From Mesorhizobium loti (GTDB taxonomy: Bacteria > Pseudomonadota > Alphaproteobacteria > Rhizobiales > Rhizobiaceae): a stretch of 64,000 bases of DNA. Position numbers and translations under genes: made by a program. Below, piece after piece: positions 8,573 through 16,151 of the stretch (within the stretch, counting starts at the first letter, position 1; every line of letters begins with the position of its first letter). The stretch is from the NCBI GenBank assembly GCA_002356515.1, contig AP017605.1, positions 124,001-188,000 on the forward strand. The letters run 5' to 3'. The notes below the pieces were generated by a model. The model made no database searches. It saw only the letters and a list, made by a program, of their open reading frames with translations, and was not told where the DNA came from.

Positions 8573-9421
8573 ATGAACAGCATCAGCATTTCCCGCCACA
8601 GCGCGTTGCAGCCGGTCGACCCGATCTGGCGTTCGATCCGTGACGAAGCGATGGACGCGGTCAACCGCGACCCCTTGCTCGCTGCCTTCCTCTATTCGAC
8701 GATCCTCAACCAGGAGAGCCTGGAAGAGGCGGTCATCCACCGGATCGCCGAGCGGCTTGCCCATCAGGATATCGGCTCCGACCTCATCCGCCAGACCTTC
8801 AAATCGATGCTGGCCGACGACAAGGAATGGCCGACGACGGTGCGTGTCGACATCCAGGCCTATTACGACCGCGACCCGGCCTGCGACCGTTTCATCATGC
8901 CGGTGCTCTATTTCAAGGGCTTTCACGCCATCCAGACCCATCGGCTGGCGCATTGGCTGTGGAACCAGGGCCGCAAGGATTTCGCGCTCTACCTGCAGAG
9001 CCGCTCGTCCTCGGTCTTCCAGACCGACATCAACCCGGCCGCCCGCATCGGCAAGGGCATCTTCATCGACCACGCCACCGGCCTCGTCGTCGGCGAGACC
9101 GCGGTCATCGAGGACGATGTGTCGATCCTACATGGCGTAACGCTGGGCGGAACCGGCAAGGCCGGTGGCGACCGCCATCCCAAGATCCGCCGTGGCGTGC
9201 TGATCGGCGCCGGCGCCAAGATTCTCGGAAACATCGAGATCGGCCATTGCTCCAAGGTCGCCGCCGGATCGGTTGTGCTGTCGCCCGTGCCGCACAACAA
9301 GACGGTTGCCGGCGTGCCGGCTCGCGTCGTCGGCGAGACCGGTTGCGACCAGCCGTCGCGCCAGATGGACCAGCTCCTGCCTTCGCAGTCGATGGACCAT
9401 GTGATCAGCTTCGATATCTGA
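8573..9421 (+). CDS. cysE: Serine O-acetyltransferase
   Basis: CysE acetylates serine with acetyl-CoA to give O-acetylserine for cysteine synthesis. The 282-residue protein has the alpha-helical N-terminal domain (residues ~20-140) and a left-handed beta-helix built of hexapeptide repeats, including FIDHATGLVVGE, LHGVTLGGTGK, RHPKIRRGVLIGAGA and VLSPVPHNKTVAGVPA. The C-terminal tail ends in SFDI, fitting the family's Ile-terminated tail that docks into O-acetylserine sulfhydrylase. The ATG at 8573 is preferred over a GTG at 8525, though its SD is weak. A DUF3126 gene follows, an arrangement I recall as common in Rhizobiales. Confidence 0.93.
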   Translation: MNSISISRHSALQPVDPIWRSIRDEAMDAVNRDPLLAAFLYSTILNQESLEEAVIHRIAERLAHQDIGSDLIRQTFKSMLADDKEWPTTVRVDIQAYYDRDPACDRFIMPVLYFKGFHAIQTHRLAHWLWNQGRKDFALYLQSRSSSVFQTDINPAARIGKGIFIDHATGLVVGETAVIEDDVSILHGVTLGGTGKAGGDRHPKIRRGVLIGAGAKILGNIEIGHCSKVAAGSVVLSPVPHNKTVAGVPARVVGETGCDQPSRQMDQLLPSQSMDHVISFDI

Positions 9422-9574
9422 TTTCCGCCCAGGCGCGTTGCCTGGCGTCGTTGCAATTTTGCCCGGCGGCGCTGTCGCTTCCGGTGCAATACGGCCGGCT
9501 TGCCTTTACATCGCCATTGTCGACGTGCCAGAAGCGCCCTTCAAACCAGCAAGCCCGATGATCGGAGAAGACTG

Positions 9575-9778
9575 TTGAAGCCGGACGAAATCAGAAAGCT
9601 GGACGCCTATTTCAAGCGCGTCTTCCAGAACCCCAAGCTTGAGGTCAAGGCACGGCCGCGCAAGGAAGATTCGGCCGAAGTCTATGTCGGCGACGAATTC
9701 CTCGGCATCGTCTTCAAGGACGAGGACGACGGCGACTACAATTTCTCGATGGCGATCCTCGACATCGATCTGGGCTGA
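9575..9778 (+). CDS. DUF3126 family protein, TTG start
   Basis: A 67-residue acidic protein, DUF3126 by the pattern KPDEIRKLDAYFKRVF, EVYVGDEFLGIV and YNFSMAILDID. Function unknown; cytoplasmic. The start is taken as TTG at 9575 because GGAGAA lies 5 nt upstream and the family begins exactly here (M/L-KPDEI). The open frame extends back to 9500, but those residues are not family-like. Located 153 bp after cysE. Confidence 0.82.
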   Translation: MKPDEIRKLDAYFKRVFQNPKLEVKARPRKEDSAEVYVGDEFLGIVFKDEDDGDYNFSMAILDIDLG

Positions 9779-9827
9779 GCCCGCAATCCAACGGCAGGCC
9801 GCGCCGGGCGTGGCCTGCCTTAATCTC

Positions 9828-10571
9828 TCAATGTCCGGTCTTCAGGATTCGCCCTGCCTCTGCCGTCATCGCCGCGTCGAGCGTCTGCCAGTCGTCAAGG
9901 AATTCCTTGGGAAAACGGTAGGTGAGGCTGAGATCGTCGCCGACATGGATGTCCCGCTCGCAGGGCGCCAGCGATTGATCGGCACTCGGTCCGCTCAGGC
10001 AGCGGGCCACGAAGGGATCCTTGCCCCCGCGCTTGCCGACCACCAGCACCTCGTTCAGATAGCCCGACTTCTCGTTGAAACCGTAAACCGTCGTGCCGCC
10101 GGGCCCCGGAACGCCGGGCTGGACGATCAGCGCGCTGTAGATCAGCGCGAACCGGCCGCTCATGTCGCGCGACATCATCTGTTGTTCGAAGGACAGGAAG
10201 ATGATGCTTCTGTTGGCTTCCGAGTGATTGAAATCGTCGCGGGCCGCCTCGCTGTAACCGTCCATCTGGGGATAGCGCAGATAAAGGTCGAGACGTGAGG
10301 CGATGCCGTCGCGCCGGGCCTGGTCGAAGCGGATCAAATTGGCCGGCACGGAAATCACATTGTTGCCGATCACCACCCGGCGCATCGTCGTGTCGTCGGA
10401 ATATCCGGCCATGGCGATGGTATGGCCGAACCACTTGCCGCCTAGGCTGATCGCCACCGACAGCAGGGCAAGTGCGGCGAAGGCATAGAACACCCGCTTC
10501 ATCAGCGTGGAATCGACCACGGTGAGTTCAGGGCCGTCGGCGATCGCTGCCTGCTTCATCTCGGTCCTCAT
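9828..10571 (-). CDS. Conserved membrane-anchored protein of unknown function
   Basis: A 247-residue protein with one N-terminal membrane segment (about residues 27-45, FYAFAALALLSVAISLGG) and a large, probably periplasmic domain. I recognise no named domain. Visible features are VVIGNNVISVPANLIRF, two cysteines separated by about 13 residues (VARCLSG and APCERD) that could form a disulfide, and a Phe-Pro-rich C-terminus. The ATG at 10571 was chosen by position; an upstream ATG-free extension of 11 residues is possible. Divergent from the membrane protein at 10676, with a 104-bp shared upstream region. Confidence 0.65.
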   Translation of the reverse strand: MRTEMKQAAIADGPELTVVDSTLMKRVFYAFAALALLSVAISLGGKWFGHTIAMAGYSDDTTMRRVVIGNNVISVPANLIRFDQARRDGIASRLDLYLRYPQMDGYSEAARDDFNHSEANRSIIFLSFEQQMMSRDMSGRFALIYSALIVQPGVPGPGGTTVYGFNEKSGYLNEVLVVGKRGGKDPFVARCLSGPSADQSLAPCERDIHVGDDLSLTYRFPKEFLDDWQTLDAAMTAEAGRILKTGH

Positions 10572-10675
10572 CCCAACCGCCCGTCTTGTGTCCCCAGGCG
10601 GCACACATCGCGCGGCACGGCTCTTGCAGCCTTCCTGAAACGACTGTGCGATTTCATGGTAAATGGAAGGTTAAG

Positions 10676-11011
10676 ATGGCTGAGATGGAACTCTTCCTGT
10701 TTGCTTTTGTCGTCGGGCTGACGGTTTGCGGGCTGACGGGTTCGACGATGGAATTGCTGTCGGGCCGCAAGGTCGCTTTCACCGAGCCCTATGTGTCGCC
10801 CGCGAATGTGCTGCGCTCGCTGGCCGCCACCGCATGCGCCGGGCCGTTCATGCTGGTCAACGATGCCCTCGATGCCCGCCGCGAAAACCGCATTTCGACG
10901 ATGGCGCTGCTCTCATGCGGCTGCACGGCGATCGCCTGGTCCCTGGCGCTTGGCATCGTCGTGCTTGCCATTGCCTCATGGGCAATAGGTCTCCTAGGGT
11001 CCGGCATCTGA
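10676..11011 (+). CDS. Small membrane protein of unknown function
   Basis: A 111-residue protein with hydrophobic segments at the N-terminus (LFLFAFVVGLTVCGLTG), the middle (ATACAGPFMLVNDA) and the C-terminus (LALGIVVLAIASWAIGLL), so two or three membrane passes. A short polar loop carries LDARRENRIS. ATG at 10676 with GGAAGG 5 nt upstream. It is followed by the gamma-carbonic-anhydrase gene 19 bp later and is probably co-transcribed with it. I do not recognise the family with confidence. Confidence 0.65.
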   Translation: MAEMELFLFAFVVGLTVCGLTGSTMELLSGRKVAFTEPYVSPANVLRSLAATACAGPFMLVNDALDARRENRISTMALLSCGCTAIAWSLALGIVVLAIASWAIGLLGSGI

Positions 11012-11030
11012 GGCGATTCGGAGACCGACA

Positions 11031-11558
11031 ATGCCGCTTTATGCGATCGACGGAACAGAGCCCAGCTTCGCCGATGCGGATACAAACTGGGTCGCCCCCG
11101 ATGCGACGCTGATCGGGAACGTGCAGGTCGGCCGCAATGCCGGCTTCTGGTTCGGCGTGGTCATTCGCGGCGACAACGAGCCTGTTGTCATCGGCGCCGA
11201 CACCAACGTGCAGGAACACACGGTCATGCACACAGATCCCGGCTTTCCGCTGACCATTGGCGAAGGCTGCACGATCGGCCACCGAGCCATGCTGCATGGC
11301 TGCTCGATCGGCGACAACAGCCTGATCGGCATGGGCGCCATCGTGCTGAACGGCGCCCGGATCGGCAGGAATTCGCTGGTCGGCGCCGGCGCACTGGTCA
11401 CCGAAGGCAAGGAATTTCCGGACAATTCGCTGATCGTGGGCTCGCCGGCCAAGGCGATCAGGGTGCTGGACGACGCAGCCGTCGCCAGGTTGCGCGGCTC
11501 GGCCGCGCACTACGTCGCCAACGGCAAACGCTTCAAGGCGGGGCTGAAGAAGGTTTGA
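11031..11558 (+). CDS. Gamma-carbonic anhydrase family protein
   Basis: A 175-residue left-handed beta-helix protein of the gamma-carbonic anhydrase/YrdA family. The three zinc-ligand histidines appear in place: QEHTVMH in one turn and IGHRAMLHG in the next. Hexapeptide repeats run from about residue 20 to 150, followed by a C-terminal helix. Such trimers may hydrate CO2 or act as acyl/acetyltransferases; the activity of this member is not evident from sequence. Starts 19 bp after the small membrane protein. Confidence 0.87.
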   Translation: MPLYAIDGTEPSFADADTNWVAPDATLIGNVQVGRNAGFWFGVVIRGDNEPVVIGADTNVQEHTVMHTDPGFPLTIGEGCTIGHRAMLHGCSIGDNSLIGMGAIVLNGARIGRNSLVGAGALVTEGKEFPDNSLIVGSPAKAIRVLDDAAVARLRGSAAHYVANGKRFKAGLKKV

Positions 11559-11596
11559 GGCCTGCTTTGGCGGATCCGCTCCGTTTCAGCGCCCAC

Positions 11597-12157
11597 TCAT
11601 CGTCCGTTGGATCCGCGTCTGGCCATCGCATCGCGCAGCAATGAAGCGCCGGCTTCAAAACCGGCAATGTCGGCTTCCTCTATGGCTGTCCTGTAGTCAT
11701 CGATGCGGGTTTCGAGCGTCGGGTCGGCGCCCGCCGCCAAAAGCAGGCGGATCGCGTCGGCGCTACGAATGGCCACCGAATAGTGAAGCGGCGTCCAGTC
11801 GTTCACGCCTCGCATGTTGGGATCGGCGCCAGCCTCGATCAACAGCTGGACGATTTCCAGTCGGTCGGCGCGGTCGGTGGACAGCGCCGCAATGATGGCC
11901 GGAAACCCACCATGATCCCCGTAATTCGGATCCGAGCCCGCATCCAGCAAGGCCGAGATGAAGCCGACAGGGCTCCAATAGATCGCGTATTCCAGCGGAT
12001 GCCCGAGGCCGAGTTCGAACGGCATGCGCTCGTCGAACCAGCCGGGCGAACCGCCCAAGGCCTTGCCAAGCCCATCGAAGTCACCAGCCTTGAAGGCATC
12101 GTCGATCGCCTTGAACAGACGATGGCGCTCGCATCGATCTTCCGGGATTTCCAACAT
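11597..12157 (-). CDS. Ankyrin-repeat protein
   Basis: A 186-residue protein with ankyrin repeats spanning about residues 50-165: HPLEYAIYWSPVGFISALLDAGSDPN, PAIIAALS...VQLLIEAGADPN, and TPLHYSVAIRSADAIRLLLAAGADP. No signal peptide is visible. Ankyrin repeats mediate protein-protein contacts, and no partner is suggested by the neighbours. It lies between convergent gamma-carbonic anhydrase and upstream NYN genes. The ATG at 12157 has no strong SD, so the start is less certain. Confidence 0.8.
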   Translation of the reverse strand: MLEIPEDRCERHRLFKAIDDAFKAGDFDGLGKALGGSPGWFDERMPFELGLGHPLEYAIYWSPVGFISALLDAGSDPNYGDHGGFPAIIAALSTDRADRLEIVQLLIEAGADPNMRGVNDWTPLHYSVAIRSADAIRLLLAAGADPTLETRIDDYRTAIEEADIAGFEAGASLLRDAMARRGSNGR

Positions 12158-12271
12158 CGCCGTGATCCAGAGGACGAAACCAACGGCCTACAATGCCTCG
12201 ATCCGCCGCCCATGCAAAGGATGTCGGATGCGCTGGGCAGCCGTGATCCTCTGCAGGCCAAGCGCCTGTCG

Positions 12272-13024
12272 TTAGGCTGATTTGATTTTTCCCTTTTTCC
12301 CGGCCGCAGGCTTGATTCGAATACGCATGGCTCCCCCTTTGGGCGCTTCGATTTCGAATTCGGCTGTACTCCTCACCAGGTCACTCAGTTTGCCGAAACC
12401 ATAGGTGCGAGGGTCAAAATCGGAGAAGAGGTTTGAGAGCTGCTTTCCGAATGTGCCGAGCAGCACCCAGCCATCTTCGCTGTCCATCTGGCCAATGACT
12501 TTCTTGAGTATGGGCAGCGCAGCGCTGGATGATTGAAGCGGCTTCGATGGAGGCGCGGTATCCGGGATGTTCGCCGGGCTGCGAAGAAGGTTTTCGGTGT
12601 AGATGAACCGGCGGCAAGCTTGCCGAAAGCTCTCCGGGGTCTTCTGCTCGCCGAACCCGAACACATCGACACCCTGTTCACGAATGCGTGCGGCAAGCCG
12701 GGTGAAATCGCTGTCGGAAGAAACCAGACAGAAACCGTCGAAGCGGCCGCTATGCAGCAGATCCATCGCGTCGATTACCAGTGTGATATCGGAAGCATTC
12801 TTGCCAGTGGTATAAGCGAACTGCTGCTGCGGAATGATTGCGTGCTTCGCCAATATGTCCGCCCAGCCCTTGGACCGGGTGCTGGAGAAGTCGCCATATA
12901 TGCGGCGCACGCTGGCCTCACCGATCTTCGCGATCTCCTCGAACAGGCCGTCGGCGATCTTGGCGGAGGTGTTGTCGGCATCGATAAGAACCGCAAGACG
13001 TGGTGATCTAGCTTCGGTCGGCAT
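12272..13024 (-). CDS. NYN-domain (PIN-like) nuclease with C-terminal OST-HTH/LOTUS domain
   Basis: A 250-residue protein. The N-terminal NYN domain (about 8-140) carries the acidic residues typical of PIN-like nucleases: LIDADNTS near residue 12, ITLVIDAMD near 80 and VSSDSDF near 104. After a Pro/Ser linker, residues ~170-235 match an OST-HTH/LOTUS domain (ILKKVIGQMDSEDGWVLL, FDPRTYGFGKLSDLV). The C-terminal tail is Lys-rich (KKGKIKSA) and could contact RNA. The family is predicted to cleave or bind RNA; no target is known here. ATG at 13024 follows AGGAGG 6 nt upstream. Confidence 0.87.
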   Translation of the reverse strand: MPTEARSPRLAVLIDADNTSAKIADGLFEEIAKIGEASVRRIYGDFSSTRSKGWADILAKHAIIPQQQFAYTTGKNASDITLVIDAMDLLHSGRFDGFCLVSSDSDFTRLAARIREQGVDVFGFGEQKTPESFRQACRRFIYTENLLRSPANIPDTAPPSKPLQSSSAALPILKKVIGQMDSEDGWVLLGTFGKQLSNLFSDFDPRTYGFGKLSDLVRSTAEFEIEAPKGGAMRIRIKPAAGKKGKIKSA

Positions 13025-13123
13025 AAGACCTCCTGCGGCTGACATCTTCTCAACATATGGCGGCGCGAATACACACCTGCCATCGAAATTGGATCAATTT
13101 TAGCAGCTGCCGCCAGAAATGGC

Positions 13124-13152
13124 GGAGCCGGCCCGGGGACGGGGCCGGCTCC
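13124..13152 (-). terminator. GC-rich hairpin between the BTLCP and NYN genes
   Basis: Perfect 11-bp inverted repeat (GGAGCCGGCCC / GGGCCGGCTCC) with a 7-nt loop, downstream of the BTLCP gene on the minus strand and upstream of the NYN gene. No T-tract follows on the minus strand, so it may be a weak or factor-assisted stop, or part of a repeat mosaic that continues to 13286. Confidence 0.35.
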
Positions 13153-13156
13153 TTAG

Positions 13157-13286
13157 ACCCGGTCGTTGGGGACGGGGAGGGTGGGGACTCGACCGGGTTT
13201 CTCCTTAAGCGCCTCGCGTCGATGCGACGCGCTAAACCTCTGTTTTATGCATGTCGCAAACCATTGCCCCTTTGGGCGACATGCAT
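13157..13286. repeat. Palindromic repeat mosaic in the BTLCP-NYN intergenic region
   Basis: Three inverted repeats in series: ACCCGGTCG / CGACCGGGT (13157-13165 with 13190-13198), CGCGTCG / CGACGCG within 13215-13231, and a perfect 11-bp pair ATGCATGTCGC / GCGACATGCAT (13247-13257 with 13276-13286, 18-nt loop). The last element, preceded by TGTTTT, resembles a palindrome I recall as abundant between genes in Mesorhizobium. The mosaic begins 5 bp past the hairpin at 13124-13152. Confidence 0.65.
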
Positions 13287-13293
13287 TGGCGCC

Positions 13294-13902
13294 CTAGCGG
13301 ACGCTGGCGACCGCGTCGGAGCGGCCGTCGTTGATCGTCACCCAAACGCCGGAATTCTCCGTCGATTGACGCTTGAGATAGGTGTAGTCGGTGTCCGTCC
13401 AGGACAGCACCTTGGTTTCCAGATTGTCGAGGATGAACTCGCCGAGGCTGGTGCGCACGGTCAGCACGGCGTGGCCGTCGCCATTCGGCTGGCGCGCGAC
13501 CGTCATCAAGAGATCACCCGCCGGCACACCCACATCCATCAGTTCGCGGCGCTTCTCCAGCGCATAGTCCTCGCAATCGCCATAGCCATTGTCGGGATAG
13601 GCCCAGTACTCCTCGACACCGTAATTTTCCATGTCGGTGCGCGGCTTGACGCGCGTGTTGACCGAATTGTTGATGCTGACGATCGTCGCCCAGAGCTTGC
13701 GGGTCAGGTCGACCGGCGTGCCTTTGGGCGTCTTCTCGTTGCATTCGCCAGGGATACGCTGGCAGAACTCATAATGGCCAACTGGCTGCGTGGTGCGACC
13801 GCCGGTGTGCATATAGGCCGGTCCCGCGGCATATGCTGATCCCCAAGCGGAAAGCTGCATCGCCATTGCCAACAGCAACAGCTTGCCCCTCTTTGCTTTC
13901 AT
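13294..13902 (-). CDS. Exported transglutaminase-like cysteine protease (BTLCP/DUF920, LapG-related)
   Basis: A 202-residue protein with a cleavable-looking signal peptide (residues 1-25, hydrophobic core LLLLAMAMQLSAW, ending SAYAAG). The bacterial transglutaminase-like cysteine proteinase domain follows. Its triad is visible: Cys in NGYGDCEDYAL, His in DGHAVLTV and Asp in FILDNLE. The best-known relative is LapG, a periplasmic protease that releases surface adhesins under c-di-GMP control; this member's substrate is unknown. Upstream (13903-14144) is AT-rich and probably holds its promoter. PilZ and PAS genes lie just upstream on the same strand. Confidence 0.87.
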   Translation of the reverse strand: MKAKRGKLLLLAMAMQLSAWGSAYAAGPAYMHTGGRTTQPVGHYEFCQRIPGECNEKTPKGTPVDLTRKLWATIVSINNSVNTRVKPRTDMENYGVEEYWAYPDNGYGDCEDYALEKRRELMDVGVPAGDLLMTVARQPNGDGHAVLTVRTSLGEFILDNLETKVLSWTDTDYTYLKRQSTENSGVWVTINDGRSDAVASVR

Positions 13903-14144
13903 TTTTAGTCTCCCCGTTCGAAGGAGACGTTGCCACAGCTGGATTTATTTGACGCAAAGGCGCGAAGTAGACTTTAAGTAAAACGCCGGTAGAATAAACA
14001 TAAAATTTGAATCATTTGAGTATTGAATTGTTTGGATTGCCGGGACTGGCCGGATGGGCGCGAGACCTCCGGGGCTGGTAGCGGCTTGAGGCTGCTCGAG
14101 GCGCGTCGATCGCTTCCAGATGGGGTCGATTGGCAGTTGCCAGA

Positions 14145-14173
14145 AACAAAAAACCGGCCGCGAAGGGCCGGTT
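14145..14173 (-). terminator. Rho-independent terminator of the PilZ gene
   Basis: Arms AACCGGCC / GGCCGGTT (14152-14159 and 14166-14173) with a 6-nt loop, followed on the minus strand by TTTTTT then GTTT. It lies 24 nt past the PilZ gene stop, in the right orientation for that gene, and separates it from the BTLCP gene. Confidence 0.85.
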
Positions 14174-14197
14174 GATCGAGGCATCCTGCCCGTGCGG

Positions 14198-14815
14198 TCA
14201 GGCGCGTGGCGTGTTGAATTCGGAATCGAGCGTTTCGGGGCGCTGGATGACGGCGAATTCGATGGCGACGCCATCCTCGAAATGGCGAACGATCTGGCCG
14301 CGCATGGTGCCGAGCATGACCTGGACGCCGATCGCCGGCTTGACGTCGATCTCGATCGCCGCGCCCGACAGCGACAGGTCGATGATCCGGCACTGGTACT
14401 GGCGGCCGTCGGTGAGCTGCAGCACGCTGGTCGGGTTGCGCGGCGCGACGCGCTCGTGGCGGCGGTCTTCCGGCAGGTCGAGTTCGTGTTTGTTGGCAAG
14501 CCAGGTCAGCTGCGCCGCGAGCTTGTCCTTCTTGCGGTCGGACGCGATCACGGTCATGGCGAAGCCGTCCTGCAGCGTGCGCGTAACGACGCCTTCGATG
14601 CGGCCGATATGGTCGATATAGGCGATGACTTTTTCGCCGGGCATGCCAATGCGATCGGTGCGGAGCGCGACGTTGCCGGGCGACATGTCGACAACCTGGC
14701 AAGGATGCTCGGTGCGGTCTTCCAGCATGAATCGTCCGTATATCTTGACCCGGACGCGCTGAAAGTTACGCCTTTCAGCTTGGGACGGCGCGTAGTCGAC
14801 CGCCGCTGACCTCAT
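14198..14815 (-). CDS. Tandem PilZ-domain protein
   Basis: A 205-residue cytoplasmic protein with two PilZ-like domains. The first has RRNFQRVRVKIYG with DMSPGNVAL (residues ~15-90). The second has RRHERVAPRN with DLSLSGAAIEID (~118-195). PilZ domains bind cyclic di-GMP through an RxxxR motif and a D/NxSxxG motif; both domains keep recognisable versions, the second DxSxxG being the better. It is probably a c-di-GMP effector acting on motility, polysaccharide or adhesion, with target unknown. A terminator follows the stop. Confidence 0.85.
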   Translation of the reverse strand: MRSAAVDYAPSQAERRNFQRVRVKIYGRFMLEDRTEHPCQVVDMSPGNVALRTDRIGMPGEKVIAYIDHIGRIEGVVTRTLQDGFAMTVIASDRKKDKLAAQLTWLANKHELDLPEDRRHERVAPRNPTSVLQLTDGRQYQCRIIDLSLSGAAIEIDVKPAIGVQVMLGTMRGQIVRHFEDGVAIEFAVIQRPETLDSEFNTPRA

Positions 14816-14934
14816 GACTGCCTACACCCCGTTTGGCATTCCCGCGCGCCGATGCGAGGGACTTCATCAAAGAAGTACAACAAAGCGGGTTAACAAAGGG
14901 AAAAAACGAGCCTGTAAGATTGTGCGATCATCAA

Positions 14935-15567
14935 CTATTCCTCGCGCCCGCCGTCGAAGACGACGAGATGGCGGATGCGGCGCGCCCGGCCAAGCGCCGA
15001 GATCGTGTCAGGGGCCTCGAGTTCGGCCGGAACAAGCGAGGGAACGTCGATCGCCGGGCGGTTGTTGAGCAGTTCTTTTTCCGGATCGATGACACGGATC
15101 GAATCGATCATGGCGTCCGTGATCGGGTCGGCGCCCAGCCAGAACGGCTTCTCCGCGGCACTGATCACACCGAGACAGCGCGGGTTTTCGATGCCGCCGT
15201 CGAGCGGCAAGGCAAGCAATTCGAACTTGTTGGAGCGGCCGTTGCGGCTAAAACCCTCGAACATGATCAGCACCACTGATTTCTGGTCGAAAACCCCATG
15301 AATCAGCCGTGAAACCAGACGCTGATCCTTCTCGCGCCACAGGGATGGGAAGGAGAACCCCTTGAGTTCGCGGCCATAGCAGGCGCAGAGCCTGGTGCCG
15401 GCCAGGCGGAAGACGGGTTGCCCGCGTGTGTCCTTCTCCAGGATGAACGTATCGGCCAGGAGCGACTTGATATCGGCGGGCTCAACTTCCGAACGCTTCG
15501 GAGCAGGGCGTCCGTCACGCAGGCGGTTCCAATAATGGAACAGCGTGATCGATCCGTTTTGGTTCAT
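14935..15567 (-). CDS. PAS-domain protein
   Basis: A 210-residue protein with a PAS-like domain spanning about residues 20-145 (pattern LFHYWNRLRDGRPAPKRSEV, FRLAGTRLCACYGREL, and FELLALPLDGG). It resembles the short PAS proteins (COG5388-like) common in Rhizobiales. No output domain follows, so it may sense a ligand and act through partners. The ATG at 15567 has GGAG about 9 nt upstream; an ATG 13 codons earlier is less likely. It lies upstream of the PilZ gene on the same strand, with a 119-bp gap. Confidence 0.8.
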   Translation of the reverse strand: MNQNGSITLFHYWNRLRDGRPAPKRSEVEPADIKSLLADTFILEKDTRGQPVFRLAGTRLCACYGRELKGFSFPSLWREKDQRLVSRLIHGVFDQKSVVLIMFEGFSRNGRSNKFELLALPLDGGIENPRCLGVISAAEKPFWLGADPITDAMIDSIRVIDPEKELLNNRPAIDVPSLVPAELEAPDTISALGRARRIRHLVVFDGGREE

Positions 15568-16151
15568 GGTATGCTGCTCCGCGCATTCTGTCGTCTGATG
15601 TCCCATCGGTGAACAGAAGGGCGCCCTCCGATGACCTACATGCGTTGCGGAGCAGGAAGCGTGCCAGCATCGTTAACACTTGTTCACGGGTCGGGGCCGT
15701 TAAGGTTAACAACTGGTTTACGTTGCGCCCGGGCAGGCCCTATGGCACACCAAAACCACTCCAGAAGCGGTCGTTTCGCGACGATCGGCAGCACTTCAGT
15801 CAAGGGTTTTAGGGGAGCAGGGGGCTCGACCGGCCGTTCAAGGGAAACCTTGGACGGCTTCTTTTTTGATTCGCGCCCTGTGATTCGCGGTTAACGGCGG
15901 GCATGATTTTTCGCTTATCGCGACACCTGCGGCGGTCCGGTGATCAATAGCGCAGGGATAGCCTGATCCCAGCGCTGTGTGACAGGCAGCAAGCAACATT
16001 TGCCAATCACACGCGGCGAAAGAGAAAAATCTACGTTCCGAGCGGTTCTGTCGCCGCTGTACCCTTGCAAATTCGCTCCTTGAGGCACGACGGCGGCGAT
16101 CCCGCGGTCCGGAGACGTGCCTTGTCAGCGTAATTCTCTGGGGAAACCTTC
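15568..16151. promoter_or_regulatory. 584-bp divergent intergenic region; CtrA-like box at 15706-15720
   Basis: Non-coding region between the divergent PAS gene and sugar-binding-protein gene. At 15706-15720 TTAA-N7-TTTA departs by one base from the CtrA consensus TTAA-N7-TTAA, and it is preceded by GTTAAGG. It lies about 140 bp upstream of the PAS start. Close to 16152 the SD GGGGAAA is visible. I found no gene, RNA or strong sigma-70 promoter in the remainder. Confidence 0.3.
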
